Origin: Salvia splendens
Lineage: Eukaryota > Streptophyta > Magnoliopsida > Lamiales > Lamiaceae
Assembly (NCBI RefSeq): GCF_004379255.2
Contig: NC_056042.1
Coordinates: 33,335,928 to 33,399,927 of the forward strand
Reading direction: 5' to 3'
DNA length: 64,000 nucleotides
Under the pieces are notes generated by a model that did no database searches, was not told where the DNA came from, and was given only the letters and a program-made list of their open reading frames with translations. The translations under genes and the position numbers were made by a program. Shown here piece by piece: positions 32,901 through 45,263 of this stretch (its first letter is position 1; each line of letters begins with the position of its first letter).

Positions 32901-35900
32901 AGGTCCTGTATCTTTTGCACAAGAAAGCTTACTTCCAGGGCTGTCTCAAGCTTGGAGTTGGGGTTGCTCGCTTCAAGATGATCATTCAGCGTTGACACAC
33001 TCTCGGTAGGTACCTTGCATAGATCACCAGCCCATTCTTGCTTATCTTTCTTGAGGAGAGGGCTTGCTGGGAGTCTCCTTTCTGCAGTTTCTTTTGGTGG
33101 CACTATCTTTTCTTCCTCAAAAGCTGCATGTGTTCCATTCAGATCCCATGCGGCAGAAACTGACTGCAAGTGTTGCACCTGCTGTTGCAGATAGAAAATT
33201 CAAATTAACCATTCTCCATTCTAATTTTGAAGTAGTTCATATGCAGCACGATTCTTATCATATAGTACTAGAAAGTACATAAAATCAAACACCCACAATA
33301 AAAGCAGAATTTCAATATCATTATTAAAAAATAGGTTGACAATTGAGTTTCACAAGCTACCGAAGGTGAAGGTCCTGTATCTTTTGCTTCGAGCAAGCTT
33401 GCTTTCAAGGTGGTCTCAAGCTTGGACTTGTGTTGGCTACCTTGAAGATGATCATTCAACATGAACTCACTCTCAGTAGTAACCTTGGACATATCACCAT
33501 TCAATTCTTGTTGAGATTTCTTGAGGAGAGAGGTTTCTGGGAGTCGCATTTCGGCAGTTTCTTTTGGTGGCATCATCTCTTTATCCTTAGCAACTTCAAC
33601 TGTTCCGTTCAAATCCCAATTAGCAGAAACTGTCTGTGCGTGCTGAACCTGCCATCGCTTCGATCAATAGTTTTCCATTTGAATTAAACAAATGTACCAA
33701 CTAGAAGGAACAATGATCAGAGACTGATAAAGGGAAAAGGTGATGAAGGAAATTAAAACTGCCTGTAAGGATGAAATAGTTGCTTGTGTCTGCCATGTTT
33801 CTCAAATTTAAGCAGCAATTTTAAAATCTACTTAAGTAAAATCAAAATCAAAACAACTGACTAATTGAGTTTTACAAGTTACCAAAGGTGATAAGGGTCC
33901 TGTATCTTCCGTATCAAGCAAACTTTCTTTCTGGATAGTCTTAAGCTTGGCCTTGTGTCTGCACCTCTTAAGCTTGGCCTTGTGTCTGCACCCTTTAAGA
34001 TGGCCATTCAGAATTAACGGATCCGAGGTTGTCACCTTGCACAGATCACAGTGCCATTCTTGATGAGCTTTCTCGGGGAGAGGGGTCCCTGTGTCCCCCT
34101 TTTCAGCAGTTCCTGTTGGCGGCATCATCTCTATAACCTCAGAAGCTGCATATGTTCCCTTCTGATCCCAACCAGCAGGAATTGACTGTGCATGCTCCGC
34201 CTGCCATCGTAGATGCAAATGATACAATATTCTTGCTCGAAAGTTTACCAGTGGACTCTGAACAAACTTAACAAAACGGAAAAGTATTGGTAGAATTGAA
34301 AAAGGTAAAGAGGTGTCAACGGAAACTAAACTGGAGCCTGTGACTGCTATCTATGAAGTGCATAAAGGAAAGATAAGGGATTGCAACTTAGTTTCTCATA
34401 TTTCAGATCCTAGTAGTTTCTTATAATTTATCATACATACGTTAGTAATAAAAGCAGTCCATTCTTGCTGAGCTTTCTTGAGGAGAGGGGTTTCTGGGAG
34501 TCTGGTTTCCGCAGTTTCTTTTGGTAGCATTAGCTTTTTATTCTTCGCAGCTTCAAGTGTTCCGTTCAGATCCCAAGCAGCAGAAACTGGCAGTGTGTGC
34601 TGCACCTGCCATTGCACATAGAATAAATGAACTCGATGGTTTCCATTTGAATTGAACAAATATAACAACTAGAAAGAACAACGATCAGAGATTGGCAAAG
34701 AGTGAAAGGTGGTGAAGGAAGTAAAACTGGCCTATAAAGATGAAATAGTTGCTTGTGCTTGCTATGTTTCTCATATTTAAGATCCAAGTAGTTTCTTAAA
34801 TTTTCATAAATATTCAAGTACTAAAAGCAGCAGTTTTAAAAACTACTACTACTTAAGAATAACCAATATCAAAACAATTGGGAGATTGAGATTCACAAGT
34901 TACCAAAGGTAAGATGGGTCCTGTATCTTTTGCATCAAGCAAGTTTTCTTTCAGGATAGTCTCAAGTTTGGCATTGTCTTCGCCCCATTGAAGATGACCG
35001 TTTAACGTTAACGGATCTGTGGTTGTCACCTTACACTGATCACAGTTCCATTCTTGATGAGCTTTCTCGTGGAGAGGGGTCTCTGGGTCTGGGCCTGACT
35101 TTTCTGCAGTTTCTTTTGGCGGCATCATCTGTTTAACCTCAGCAGCTGCATATGTTCCCTTCAGATCCCACCCAGCAGGAATTGACTGCACATTCTCCAC
35201 CTGGCATTGTAGATAAAAAAGAGACGATATTCTTTTTCACCAATTTAACATTGGACTTTGAACATGCGTAATAATTGAAAGGAAAAGTATTGGTAGAATC
35301 GACAATGGTTGAGAGGTGGTAAAGGAAGTTAAACTGTTCCGTAAATACGAAGAACTTGATAGAAGCCTGTGACTGCTATCTATGAAGTGCATAAAGGAAG
35401 ATAAGGGACTGCAACTTAGTTTCTCCTATTTCTGATGTTAGTAGTTTGTTAAATTTTATCATACATACGCTAGTAATAAAGGCAGTCCATTCTTGCTGAG
35501 CTTTTTTAAGGAGAGGGGTTTCAAGGAGTCTTGTTTCTCGAGTTTCTTTTGGCGGCATCATCTCTTTATCCTTAGCAGCTTCAAGTGTTCCGTTCAGATC
35601 CCAAGCAGCAGAAACTGGCTGTGCATGCTGCACTTGCCATTGCAAATAGAATAAATGACCTCGCTAAGGTTTTCCACGTTTGAACAAATTAACAACTACA
35701 AGGAAAAATTATTGGAGATTGGCAAAGGGAGAAAGGTGGTGAAGGAAGTTAAACTGGCCTGTAGAGATGAAATTAATTGCCTGTGCCTGCTATGCTTCTC
35801 ATATTAAGTAGCTTCTTAAATTTTCATAAACATTCAAGTGATAAAAGAAGGAATTTTTAAAATTTACTCGAGAAAAATCAAAATCAAAATAAATTGCTGA

Positions 35901-37295
35901 TTGAGATTCACAAGTTACCAAAGGTGAGAAGGATCCTGTATCTTTTGCATCAACCAAGCTTTCTTTCTGGATAGTCTCAAGCTTGGCCTTGTGTTTGCAC
36001 CCTTGAAGATGACCGTTAAACGTTAACAGATCCATGGCTGTCACTTTGCACATATCACAGTTCCACTTTTCTGCAGTTTCTTGTCGCGGCGTCATCTCTT
36101 TAACCTCAGAATCTGCAGTTTCTTGTGACTGTGCATGCTCCACCTGCCACCGTAGATAGAAATGATACAATACTCTTACTCAACAGTTACCATTGGACTT
36201 TGAACAAACATAACAACTGAAAGAAAGTATTGGTATAATCGACAAAGGTTGAGTGAAGCCCGTGACTGCTATCTTTGAAGTGTATTAAGGAATAATAAGC
36301 GATTGCAACTTAGTTTCTCATATTTCAGATCCTAGTAGTTTCTCTAAGTTTAAATTACATACACTAGTAATAAAAGCCATTCAAAATTAATACTAAAGCA
36401 AAATAAAATCAAAATACTAGGTTGACTAAGTTTCACAAATTACCAAAGGCGGGGGACCTGTATCTTTCGTATCAAGTAAGCATGCTTTAGGGGACTCAAG
36501 CTTGGACTTGTGCTTGCTCCCTTGAAAATGAGCATTCAACATTGACTTACTCGCCGTAGTAACCTTACATAAATCACAGGTCCATTCTTGCTCAGTTTTC
36601 TTGAGGAGAGTGTTCTCTGGTTCTTTTGGTGGCATTCTCTCTTTAAACTCAGCAGCTGCATATGTTCCCTTCAGATCCCAAGCAGCGGAAAATGAACGTG
36701 TGTGTTGCACCTGCGACTTCAAATAGAAATGGCAAAATAATCCTGGTCAACAAATTTTTATTGAACTTTGAACAAGCATAACAAACTAAAGGAAAAGTGA
36801 GAGTGAGATTGGCTATCGTTGATAGGTGGGCAGGTATGGAAGGAAGTTAAACTGATCAGTAAAGATGAAGAACCTGACAGAAGCTTATGTGCTATGAAAT
36901 GCTCAAACGCATAAAGGATAAAGGCAAATAAGGGACTGCTGCTCAGTTTCTAATATCTAAATCCCGGTAATTTCTTAGATAGTCATACATATACTAGTAA
37001 CAAAATCAGCAATTTGAAATCAATATTCAATACTTTAGAAAATTAAATCAAAGGAACAGGCTTATGGAGTTTCACAAGTTACCAAAGGCGACGATCCTGT
37101 ATCTTTTGCATTAAGCAAGCTTGCTTTCAGGATCTCAAGCTTGGACTTGTGCATGCTTCCCTGAAGATGAGCATTCAGCGTTGACAAACCGACGCTAGTC
37201 ATCTTACATAAGCCACAGGTCCATTCTTGCTCAGATTTCTTGAGGAGGGGAGTCTCAAGGCATCTATTTTCCACTCTTGCTTCTGGTGGTGTCAT
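29978..37295 (-). repeat. Tandem array of exon-plus-intron zinc-finger modules, copy B
   Basis: Units of roughly 500-1000 bp repeat head to tail. Each has an intron containing phrases such as AAAGATGAA and CTCATATTT, then an exon of about 165-318 nt. Both exon and intron are similar between units, so whole genomic units were duplicated rather than exons alone. The unit order largely matches copy C. Confidence 0.8.
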
Positions 37296-38832
37296 CTGTA
37301 TAACATAAGAAATAAGTCAACATAAGAAATTGAATGTGTACAGCACACCTGCAATTTCTGGATGTTCAGATTGTTCCCAATTTTAAATGGAAAGGGGTGT
37401 CAATTTGAGAAAAGAAATCAAGAAAATTGCAAACTCTTCACCACGAGAGTAAGAGAAAGATAACAAGTGAAATTCCAATGGCTAGCTAGTTTAAACTAAA
37501 AAGAAACTAAAACCACCTCATGTTTCCCTATCACGCTGTATTACAAAAATATCTGACACTCCCTGAAGAAACTTAAAGCTCCATAATTCATTTTGAAAGG
37601 ATTATCACCGAAAAACTTCACTAGGAACTGTTCCAAATAATGTCATAAAGCGGCTGACCTGTGATGCAATAAGCTTTTCCAGAGCTTCTGATCCATTTTC
37701 GTTGATGTATTTGTCTACTGCATCCAAAAATGTTCTTCTCTTACAAAGTCTCTCCTCCATTAGCATGTCAAACCTGTCAATAAATGAACTTACAAGGCCT
37801 TGGTAGGCAAGACATGCACCCTCAAACTGAGGCATCACTAAGCAGAAGATAACTGCAAGTCTTACACCAGACCAGAAAGGTATCCTGTCCAAAACAAATG
37901 AAGTAATGCATAAATCCATACATGAAACAGAGCTTGTATGTACGATCACAAAGCTCTTTAATTCTCTACACGCATGCTTGTTGTCAAACACATATACCAA
38001 ACAAAATGGCATAGGAGGTAAGCAACCAAACAAGAAACCCAATCCCTTCATCTAATAAAATGCTCATTATCCAAGGATATACAGACGACCACATAATCAT
38101 TACAGTTACATCGATGCCTTACAAAAGGCCAAGGGGCAATAATCATGAATCAATTTCTACGTACTTATCATAGTAACATTCTAAGTGCAAATAATCGGGA
38201 ATCATCAACAGAAGCAGCTATAGGAGCAACACTTACCACTCAATGACTTTCACTAAAGCAAACTCAAAGAGAGAAAACAAAGAGAACATTATCCAATATC
38301 TGACCAACTTCCTCATGTGGTATCCAGAACCAGTCTCAACTGCCCTGATTGAAACAAACCTGCAAAAAAAATTAACCACCAACACATAATCATCTAATTA
38401 TCCCAATTCAGCCAAAACTTGTACAATAACACTTTACTCTGCAACATTGTAGAATGACAGAACTTACAGGGGATAAACCAGAGCAATTGCAGGCCTGCAT
38501 CAGATGTTCATATGGAAAGAGACATAGGGAGAGAGGATGAGGAGGTTAGTTTAAGCGTATTATCTGCATAAAGACATTATACATGCATGTGTGTACGTAT
38601 ACGAACTCAAAACCCTAACTGAAACGCGAGAATTTCACGTCGATCAACTTGAAAAACTCAATTGAACTGTTAAGGTATATGAATAATGCATTATCATTGC
38701 TAAACAAAGTAGATAATCAATAGAGAAGAAGGGGGATTGTTGAAAAACACTATGAAGAATGTAGGTGCGAAGTAAGGAAACGTACCAGACAACAAGATCG
38801 ATGCAGAGAGGAGCAAACTTGAAGAGCGCCAT
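29978..38832 (-). CDS. HVA22 domain with expanded zinc-finger exon array, copy B
   Basis: HVA22 exons: 38786-38832, 38468-38494, 38237-38359 and 37659-37884. Then come module exons: 37083-37295, 36444-36710, 35919-36143, 35469-35633, 34904-35200, 34441-34605, 33883-34200, 33361-33648, 31293-31571, 30762-30851, 30461-30625 and 29978-30379. All are phase 0-0. This gives about 1098 aa if two damaged exons (32890-33178 and around 32264-32510) are skipped. Clean C-x2-C-x12-H-x5-H fingers are in 37083, 36444, 35919 and 33883 and two in the last exon. 34904 lacks the final His, 33361 lacks both Cys, 31293 lacks the first Cys, and 35469 and 34441 have lost the finger altogether. Most modules start VQHxQPVSAAWDL-like and end KDTGPxPL. 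One exon (35469-35633) has a damaged acceptor (CAAG for CAGG). Expression and full splicing are unproven. Confidence 0.72.
31734..31933. mobile_element. Stowaway MITE in an intron of copy B
   Basis: TA at 31732-31733 and 31934-31935 flanks CTCCTTCCGTCCC and GGGACGGAGGGAG. The interior repeats AGATGTCACA and TGTGACATCT as a longer inverted match. The same insertion is in copy C at 58453-58653. Confidence 0.9.
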
Positions 38833-39619
38833 TGCCGATGGAATTCCAGTTTGGATTGTGAGAATCTCTCTCTCTACTTGAGAAATTTCTTCTTCTCTGA
38901 AGAAACTTCGTATGAAGGTTTTCCGAAGACTTTTGAAAGTTTCTTCATAGTCTTTTTATATAATTTATTTTAACTTTTTATGGGAATCTACAACAAATAA
39001 ATTACATCTAATCATTTGCATCCAAACCTTATATAGTAGCAGTACTAATATTAAAATGAATTAGTGGGAACATTCATTTCATGATTCAATCACAAAATTT
39101 TAAACATTCTTTCGTTTTAATATAAAAAGTTAATATAATCAATACAAAATATTTCATCTATGTGGCATCTAACTCTTTAGTTAATATAATCGATATTAAA
39201 TATTTCATCTATGTGGCATCCAACTCATTGACTTGAATGACAAAAGAATGGATCACATGTAATTTCCACAAATTTTCAACCATGTTCTTAATTGGAAATG
39301 AGAGAATGAGACTATATTAACTATTCTATTGACATTTAAACTGATTACTCGGATATTGTGTGAATTGTTGTCTTGGTTGTTCAATAATATCAATTTTTAT
39401 CGGTATGGCACCAAAATCATCAACTTGAATGACGAAAGACTGAATAACATATACAACAATTCCTATATATATATTCCCATAGCATTCTTGATTGGAAATG
39501 AGTGAATGAGACTATGTTAATAATTATTCTCTTGATATTTAAGGCGATGACTCGGATTCTAAGGAAAAGTGTAGTATGATGTGATTTGGTGGGAATATTA
39601 ACTTTACCTATACATCCCT
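38833..39619. other. Upstream flank of copy B
   Basis: This holds the 5' leader, a TATA-like TATATAAAAAG on the - strand near 38950-38962, and AT-rich DNA colinear with 25103-25250 plus 26510-27090 of copy A. No gene is seen. Confidence 0.5.
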
Positions 39620-40344
39620 TGAGTTGTGATCAATGTCGAACCAATTTTAAAGACCGAACTAGAGACCAAATCTGGGCCATTAGATCTAGTTTATTTGATG
39701 AGATGTGCTGTTGTGTAAAATTTTCGGTCTTCATTACAAGCTCATTTTACTTCATTGTATAGATTTATAACTTCATTTCGTACGTAATACCTTGAAACTA
39801 CAACATGTTTTTACTCTCTTCCAGTAGGTTTTGAAATGATTCAACATATGTTTCATTTGAATTCATTGACCTGAGTTTTTACTTTATTTACATTAAAAAA
39901 TGTAATTTATTCAAGTGCGTTTATTACTTCATTCAGAAACGTTATTACTTCATTGGATAAGGTTTTTACTTCATTCCAGTAGGACTTCAAATGCTTCTAC
40001 ACATACTTCATTCCAATAATTTATTACATCATTCCATGTGTTTATTACATCATATCAGCGTTGTGGCTGTGGTGATAGATATTGTAGAGAGAAAGAACGG
40101 CACGCGACTGCGAAACCGCATTTACGTACTGGAATGAAGTAAAAACCTACTGGAATGAAGTTAAATCTTCGTAGCATGTTAGTATGACTTATTTACCTTC
40201 GGATGAATTAAAATACGCTCGTGATGAAGGCGAAAATAATTGATAAATTTGTGTTTCATCCATAAAAAAACTAGATCTAAAACCCTAATTTGGTATGATT
40301 CGGTGGTTCGGTCTTTAAGAGTGGATTTGTGAATAATGGAACCC
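39620..40344. mobile_element. MULE-type MITE, absent from copy A
   Basis: Inserted relative to copy A at CCTATACATCCCTTTGCC (27080). Flanks TACATCCCT (39611-39619) and TACCTCCCT (40345-40353) look like a 9-bp duplication with one mismatch. Long imperfect inverted ends share TTAAAGACCGAAC. The interior holds a degenerate repetition of TTTTTACTTCATTCC-like phrases. No protein is encoded. Confidence 0.75.
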
Positions 40345-40353
40345 TACCTCCCT

Positions 40354-41244
40354 TTGCCTAAAACCCTAAACAATATTCATTTTATAACCATGTTGAATCT
40401 CTTCGTATTGTTAGGTTTTGGTTTAATTATTTATTTTACTTTTGTTTTGCGATTGATATCTTAAACTAATAACGAAGTCTAATAATAAAGCACAGCTAAG
40501 TAATTGACGCAAATAATCAAACGCAAATCGATGGATACAAAAGTCACACATAAAATATAAATTCACACTAGCAATTAATCTATGGAATGTTTAATCATGC
40601 AACTAAAAATATGTCTAAGTCTATAACTTTAAATCTTTAATTATGGAGGACCCAAGGAAACTTTGTTGACGAAGAAAAGTATAGGTCAAGTTGGCGGGAA
40701 TTATTGGTAGTGGACCCAATCGAACATTTTTATAGTGATCTAACTTCCAGTACAACCTTAACACTTAATGACTGGAATAATTGTCATTAAAATTACAAGA
40801 TGTTGACAAATTCTAGTAGTTTCATAAAATCTGAAAATAATATATTAAATTTTAAAGTTTTAATTTTATTCTCAATTATTTTATGTATTTACAAAATAAT
40901 TACTGCCACTTAGTAGTAATAATATTCAAAATGATGTTATTTGAATTGAATGAACGTTTTTTATTAAACAATGGAGTATCATTTTGAGCATTAAAAAAGA
41001 TATTGTTGCGCCACGGAGACGGCCTGGTCTTGGGCGCGAGCCGCGGCTCCGCCCAAGTTTCGTAATTTTTTTTTAATATTTTCAAAATTTTTGTATAAAT
41101 AACTCATTACACACATTTTCACATCACACATTTTACACCCTAATTTTCATTGTATAATTTCTCCTTTCTATAATACAACAAAGGATTGATTTAAATTTTT
41201 TTATTAAATTATGCATTTTTTTAATTATTATAGTCCGATAATTT
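40354..41244. other. Flank of copy B, continued
   Basis: AT-rich DNA colinear with 27085-27975 of the copy A flank, ending in the GC-rich MITE end at 41010-41060. No gene is seen. Confidence 0.5.
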
Positions 41245-43205
41245 TTATTCTAGTTAAATTAAAATATAACCAAAAATGAAAAAAAATAATTAATTTGTGG
41301 TATGGGCTTGTCCACTATTAGGATGGCCAAGTTTTTTTGTGACCTGGCCAAGTTTTTGTGGCTTGGGCTTGGCCTTAACTATTGTGGACACTCTTGTTGA
41401 CTGGACCAACATAAGCCAAGCCATCGCTCCGACAAAGACTTAATCGGTGCCAAACCCAGTGACATAGTACCCTTCCTATGCCATGGCCCGGTTGTGGGCC
41501 CGGCCCCACTTTTTCTGTATGCTCTTAGGCAAGAACACAACACCTATAGTTGTGCTCTTCCGCAAGGACGAGCACAATTCATTAAAATCCTAAAAAATTC
41601 AATTTAAATAAAAACATTTCCATAATATTAAAATTCATTAAAAAACCGAAATAATATTACAAATTACAAATGAAATAAAAAAAAACATAATTAAAATCCT
41701 AAAAAATAAAAATTATATAATTAAAATCCTAAAAATTTAAAAATACATAATTAAATCCTAAAAATTAAAAATTACATAATTAAAGCTAAAAATATCCCCC
41801 TGGAAGACTATTCATCCGGCGGCACTACCCCCAATTATTTTTGGAGGCCCAATATCATGGCATCATGCGATGGAAGTTGCACAGGGGTTATAGTTGACCT
41901 ATCGGCCATATTGAGTTGGGCCAAAATCCCTCACAACGAGTTGGTGGGGGTGGAGGTGGCTCGGGAGTCATAGTTGACCTATCGGCCATATTGAGTCGGG
42001 GCTACCCAAGTTAGCTCCGGCGAGTTGGCTAGCCACGTCTTCGGAGCCAGCGTCGGATACGGATACCGACCTTGACCGTTTGGAGGAGCCGCTAGATGAG
42101 GATGTTACGCCTCCCTTATACTTCGGATGCGACCGCGTCTCCTTCCAAATGTTGAGGTACTTGAACGGCTTGTAGTTCAAGGATTGGTAGGTGTTCATCG
42201 CAGCAGTGATGACGCCGATCTCGCTCCGGCCGCTCCCCGCCGACCGCTCTTCCTGGAGATAATACCCCTGGAACTTTTGGATCTCTTCGTTGACTCGGTA
42301 GATGGCGTTGCGCACCATACTCTCGTTGCGCTCGATTGTTCCCGCCGGCCGGTTTTCATTGTACCGGCGACTGATGCGCCACCAATAGTGATCGCCGGAT
42401 TAGTTCGTGCCAATCTCCGGATCTTGGGAGATTGACAAATACGCCTTGAAAAATTGCTCAATCTCTGTCGGACTGTACGGTGTGCGGACACCGCTAGTAG
42501 GAGGAGTCGGAGTTTGGGAGGGGGCGGTCGACCTCGCTCTAGGCTCGGGTGTCCACCCGTATTGCCCTTCGGGGGCATCTTGGTCGTCGATTGGGTATGA
42601 CCGGTAGCCACCCGGAACGCCCGAACTTTTGGTTTGAGGAGGGGCCGAAAATTCCGTTTCCGGACTAGGAAACGGTTGTGAACCGAACAAATCGGGGTTC
42701 CAACCGTGGGAGCCCGGGGGGTGATCGCCGTGGCCGGACATTGTTATGTTTTAGTAGTGGAAGAATGATTGAGAATGTGGATGAGAGAATGTAGATGAGA
42801 ATGGAAATGAGAGAATGTAGATGAGAATTGTGTAGTATGGTGTGAATTTTTTGGTGTGAAAGTGGGGGTATTTATAGATGAAAATGTGTATTTTTTTGGG
42901 GGGGATGGGAATGAAAAAATAATGAAAGTGGGTAGAAAACGGATATAACTTTTTTTTGGAAGTGGGAAAATATTTTTTTATTTTTAATCGATTTTTTTAA
43001 TAAAAAATAGATTTAAAAAAATAATTCAAATGCAACGGCTATGTCGTTGCCAATCAGCGCCAACCACGTCACCTGCTCGCTGGCACGGACGTGCTCGATG
43101 CATCGAGCAGCGCTGTGCCAGCGGCGCGAGCGCAGCGGCGGACGACGTCTCCGTGCCGCTAGCACGGACGGACAGACGCCGTCCTGCTCACCGTTGCAGA
43201 TGCTC
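41245..43205 (-). mobile_element. PIF/Harbinger element(s) replacing copy A flank
   Basis: The right end AGATGCTC is followed by TTA (43206-43208) and then by sequence colinear with 28680 of copy A. Subterminal GGACGAGCACAA near 41566 matches the element at 25253-26509 (GGACGAGCACAA near 25363). The left end is not resolved: 41313-41450 contains other GGCCAAG/CTTGGCC-rich pieces that may be a second nested MITE. Confidence 0.6.
41968..42741 (-). pseudogene. Harbinger ORF1 (Myb/SANT-like) with one stop
   Basis: The frame starts at the ATG at 42741 (MSGHGDHPPGSHGWNPDLFG). It has a Pro-rich region and TEIEQFFKAYLSISQDPEIG, then an in-frame TAA near 42399-42401 where the related copy at 25630-26470 has Gln. 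The frame continues through SGDHYWWRISRRYNENRP, the MVRNAIYR block and KRSRSVSVSDAGSEDV. A CAA-to-TAA transition explains the stop. The preceding 150 bp (minus strand) includes TATTTATAGATG-like promoter sequence near 42870. Confidence 0.75.
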
Positions 43206-43316
43206 TTATGTTCAAATCTTAATATAATCTATCTTTATACGTGATTAGGCAAAATAACAGTTGCATGAATTAATAAAGGAAAATTAGCAGTTGATTCAGA
43301 CAAGGGTGGCAGAATA
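43206..43316. other. Host flank up to the chromovirus junction
   Basis: Colinear with 28680-28780 of the copy A flank. It ends at AGAATA (43311-43316), where the homology with copy A stops abruptly and element sequence begins. Confidence 0.7.
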
Positions 43317-43974
43317 GCGCTTCAACATCTCCTCCAACGGTTCCCAAGATGGAGAATCCGAGCCATCCGACCAACGCACTAACACGTGCTCCACCGCTGC
43401 TCCCTTATGCCACAAAATTTTCGAGTCTAATATAGCCACCGGCTGGGCCACTGGTCTGTTTCCCACGAACTGATCTGGAAGGGGTACGATCGGATGGTCC
43501 TTAACGAAAGCACGCAGAAGGCTCACGTGAAATACGTTGTGAAAGTGACTCCCCTCTGGCAGTCGTAGCCTATATGCGACAGATCCTATCCTCTCCACTA
43601 TCTCGAAGGGACCGTAAAAGCGCTTCGCGAGCTTGGCCGAAATTGGTCTCGCCACTGAGTGCTGACGGTAAGGCTGCAATTTAAGCCACACAAAACTGCC
43701 CACCTCAAACTCAATGTGGCGGCGATGATGATTTGCTGACGCCGTCATTCGCTGCTGCGCCCGTGATAGGTTCGTGCGCAATTCCTTGAGAAGCTCCCCG
43801 CGCTGCTTGATTAATTCCGCCACGCTAGGCGGGGTCTTAGCTGATGGAGCCGACGCCACCAATAGAGGGGGTTCCCTTCCGTACAACGCTTTAAAAGGGG
43901 AGGTGCCCAGGCCCGCGTGGCGGAAGCAGTTTAGCGCAAACTCGGCCCATGGGAGGAAGTTCGACCACGTCGAC
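43317..43974 (-). pseudogene. Integrase C-terminal part and chromodomain
   Basis: The - strand frame begins at the nested insertion (TWSNFLPWAEFALN) and includes FKALYGREPPLL, the GPFEIVERIGSVAYRLRLPE integrase C-terminal block and the chromodomain (VEHVLVRWSDGSDSPSWEPL). It runs into host DNA after EEMLKR. Chromodomains of plant Ty3/gypsy elements target integration to heterochromatin. The frame is otherwise intact. Confidence 0.85.
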
Positions 43975-45247
43975 TGATGCGATATTTTAGAGTTCTTAAT
44001 CAAAGCATAAAGATTATCAAGTTCAATTATTTTAACTCTAATAATACTACACTACTGCAAGAATACAGTATCGTAGTAGTATTTCAAGTGTCGATCCACA
44101 GGGAGGCGAGATTGCTTACGCTTAATATGATCACACAAAGCATATAAAGATTTTGTTTTGATTTTGAGAAGGTTAACTAACTTAAACTACTGAGATGAGA
44201 TTTTTAATACGATAAAGATAAGTCACTCCAAGTTGCTCACTAAGCTTGCGTTGTTTTACACCATTTACAACGAAACATACGACGAGATTATAATTATCAA
44301 CCTAATCGCGTGCACTGAACATGTCTACGACGTATAGTTCACAGTCAGCTGAACACTTGTTCCATGAACTAACTTTCAACGACATTTAATTCCTGCAGAT
44401 GCGCGGGAACAAACGTCGTCTACTATAATCACTTACCTAATCCACTATCAATTTATCCCCTGAACAGTTCTAAATCGATAGCATACCAACAAACGATCAA
44501 TCCTAATCCATGTTAAAGAGACAATAGTTAAGATTTAAACAACACTACATCATTAGCCAAAAACGTAGCATTTTAATTATCAAACACATTGTTGGTATCA
44601 AACATACGATTCAAGGTGTTAAAACAAATACACAAGCCTAGATTACAACTCGGAGCAACAAAGAGAGCCTAGCCTATACACATGGTAGAATGTAGAAATA
44701 AAACCATAGGTGTGATGCTCTCGTCAAGTGGAGTCGGGATTCGGGAATGGATGGTCGGAATAATGGCCGGAATGCCTTCATTCTCTTCTTCCTCTCCTCC
44801 TTTCTCTCCCTCTGTCTTTTTCTCTGTCTCGTCTCCCCCTCCAATTCATTTTCCCAGTTTTTTTTAATCCTTCAACCGCTGGGTCAACTGCAAAATCGCA
44901 GTTACGCGACTAAAACGCCCGACCGGGCGAATTCAAAGGAGGTAATCGCCCGACCGGGCGAAAGGCTACTGCATGGCCTCGCGGGAAACGCCCGACCGGG
45001 CGTTTAGTTGAAATCAGAACGCCCGACCGGGCGAACTTTCTGGACTCCGCATGCACAATATGGAAACGCCCGACCGGGCGTTTAGCGACATCAAAACGCC
45101 CGACCGGGCGAACTCTCTGGAATCTCAGCTATGCATTTCCGACGAACTTCCAGCTTCTAACACCCGAAACTACACTCAAAGCACGACTTGGTGAGTTATA
45201 ATTAACATGAAATCCGGGGTAAAGAATAGGAAATAAGCTTCGCATCA
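43975..45247 (-). repeat. 3' LTR of the nested element
   Basis: 1273 bp. It contains six copies of the 14-bp inverted repeat CGCCCGACCGGGCG between 44916 and 45110. It matches the other LTR with scattered differences, for example around 44130-44160. Confidence 0.92.
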
Positions 45248-45250
45248 AAT

Positions 45251-45263
45251 ACCCCCCAAACTT
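45251..45263 (-). other. Polypurine tract of the nested element
   Basis: AAGTTTGGGGGGT on the - strand sits three bases from the 3' LTR, as expected for the plus-strand primer. The phrase AAGTTTGGGGG recurs at 45771-45783, 46523-46536 and 46596-46608. Confidence 0.75.

Noticed and set aside
32777..33178. 133-aa - strand ORF as an independent gene (also 61069-61470)
   Set aside because: It is a damaged module exon reading into the following intron after donor loss.
44682..45007. Short + strand ORFs (61 and 86 aa), repeated at 50375-50700
   Set aside because: They lie inside the two LTRs and are identical only because the LTRs are copies; no domain.
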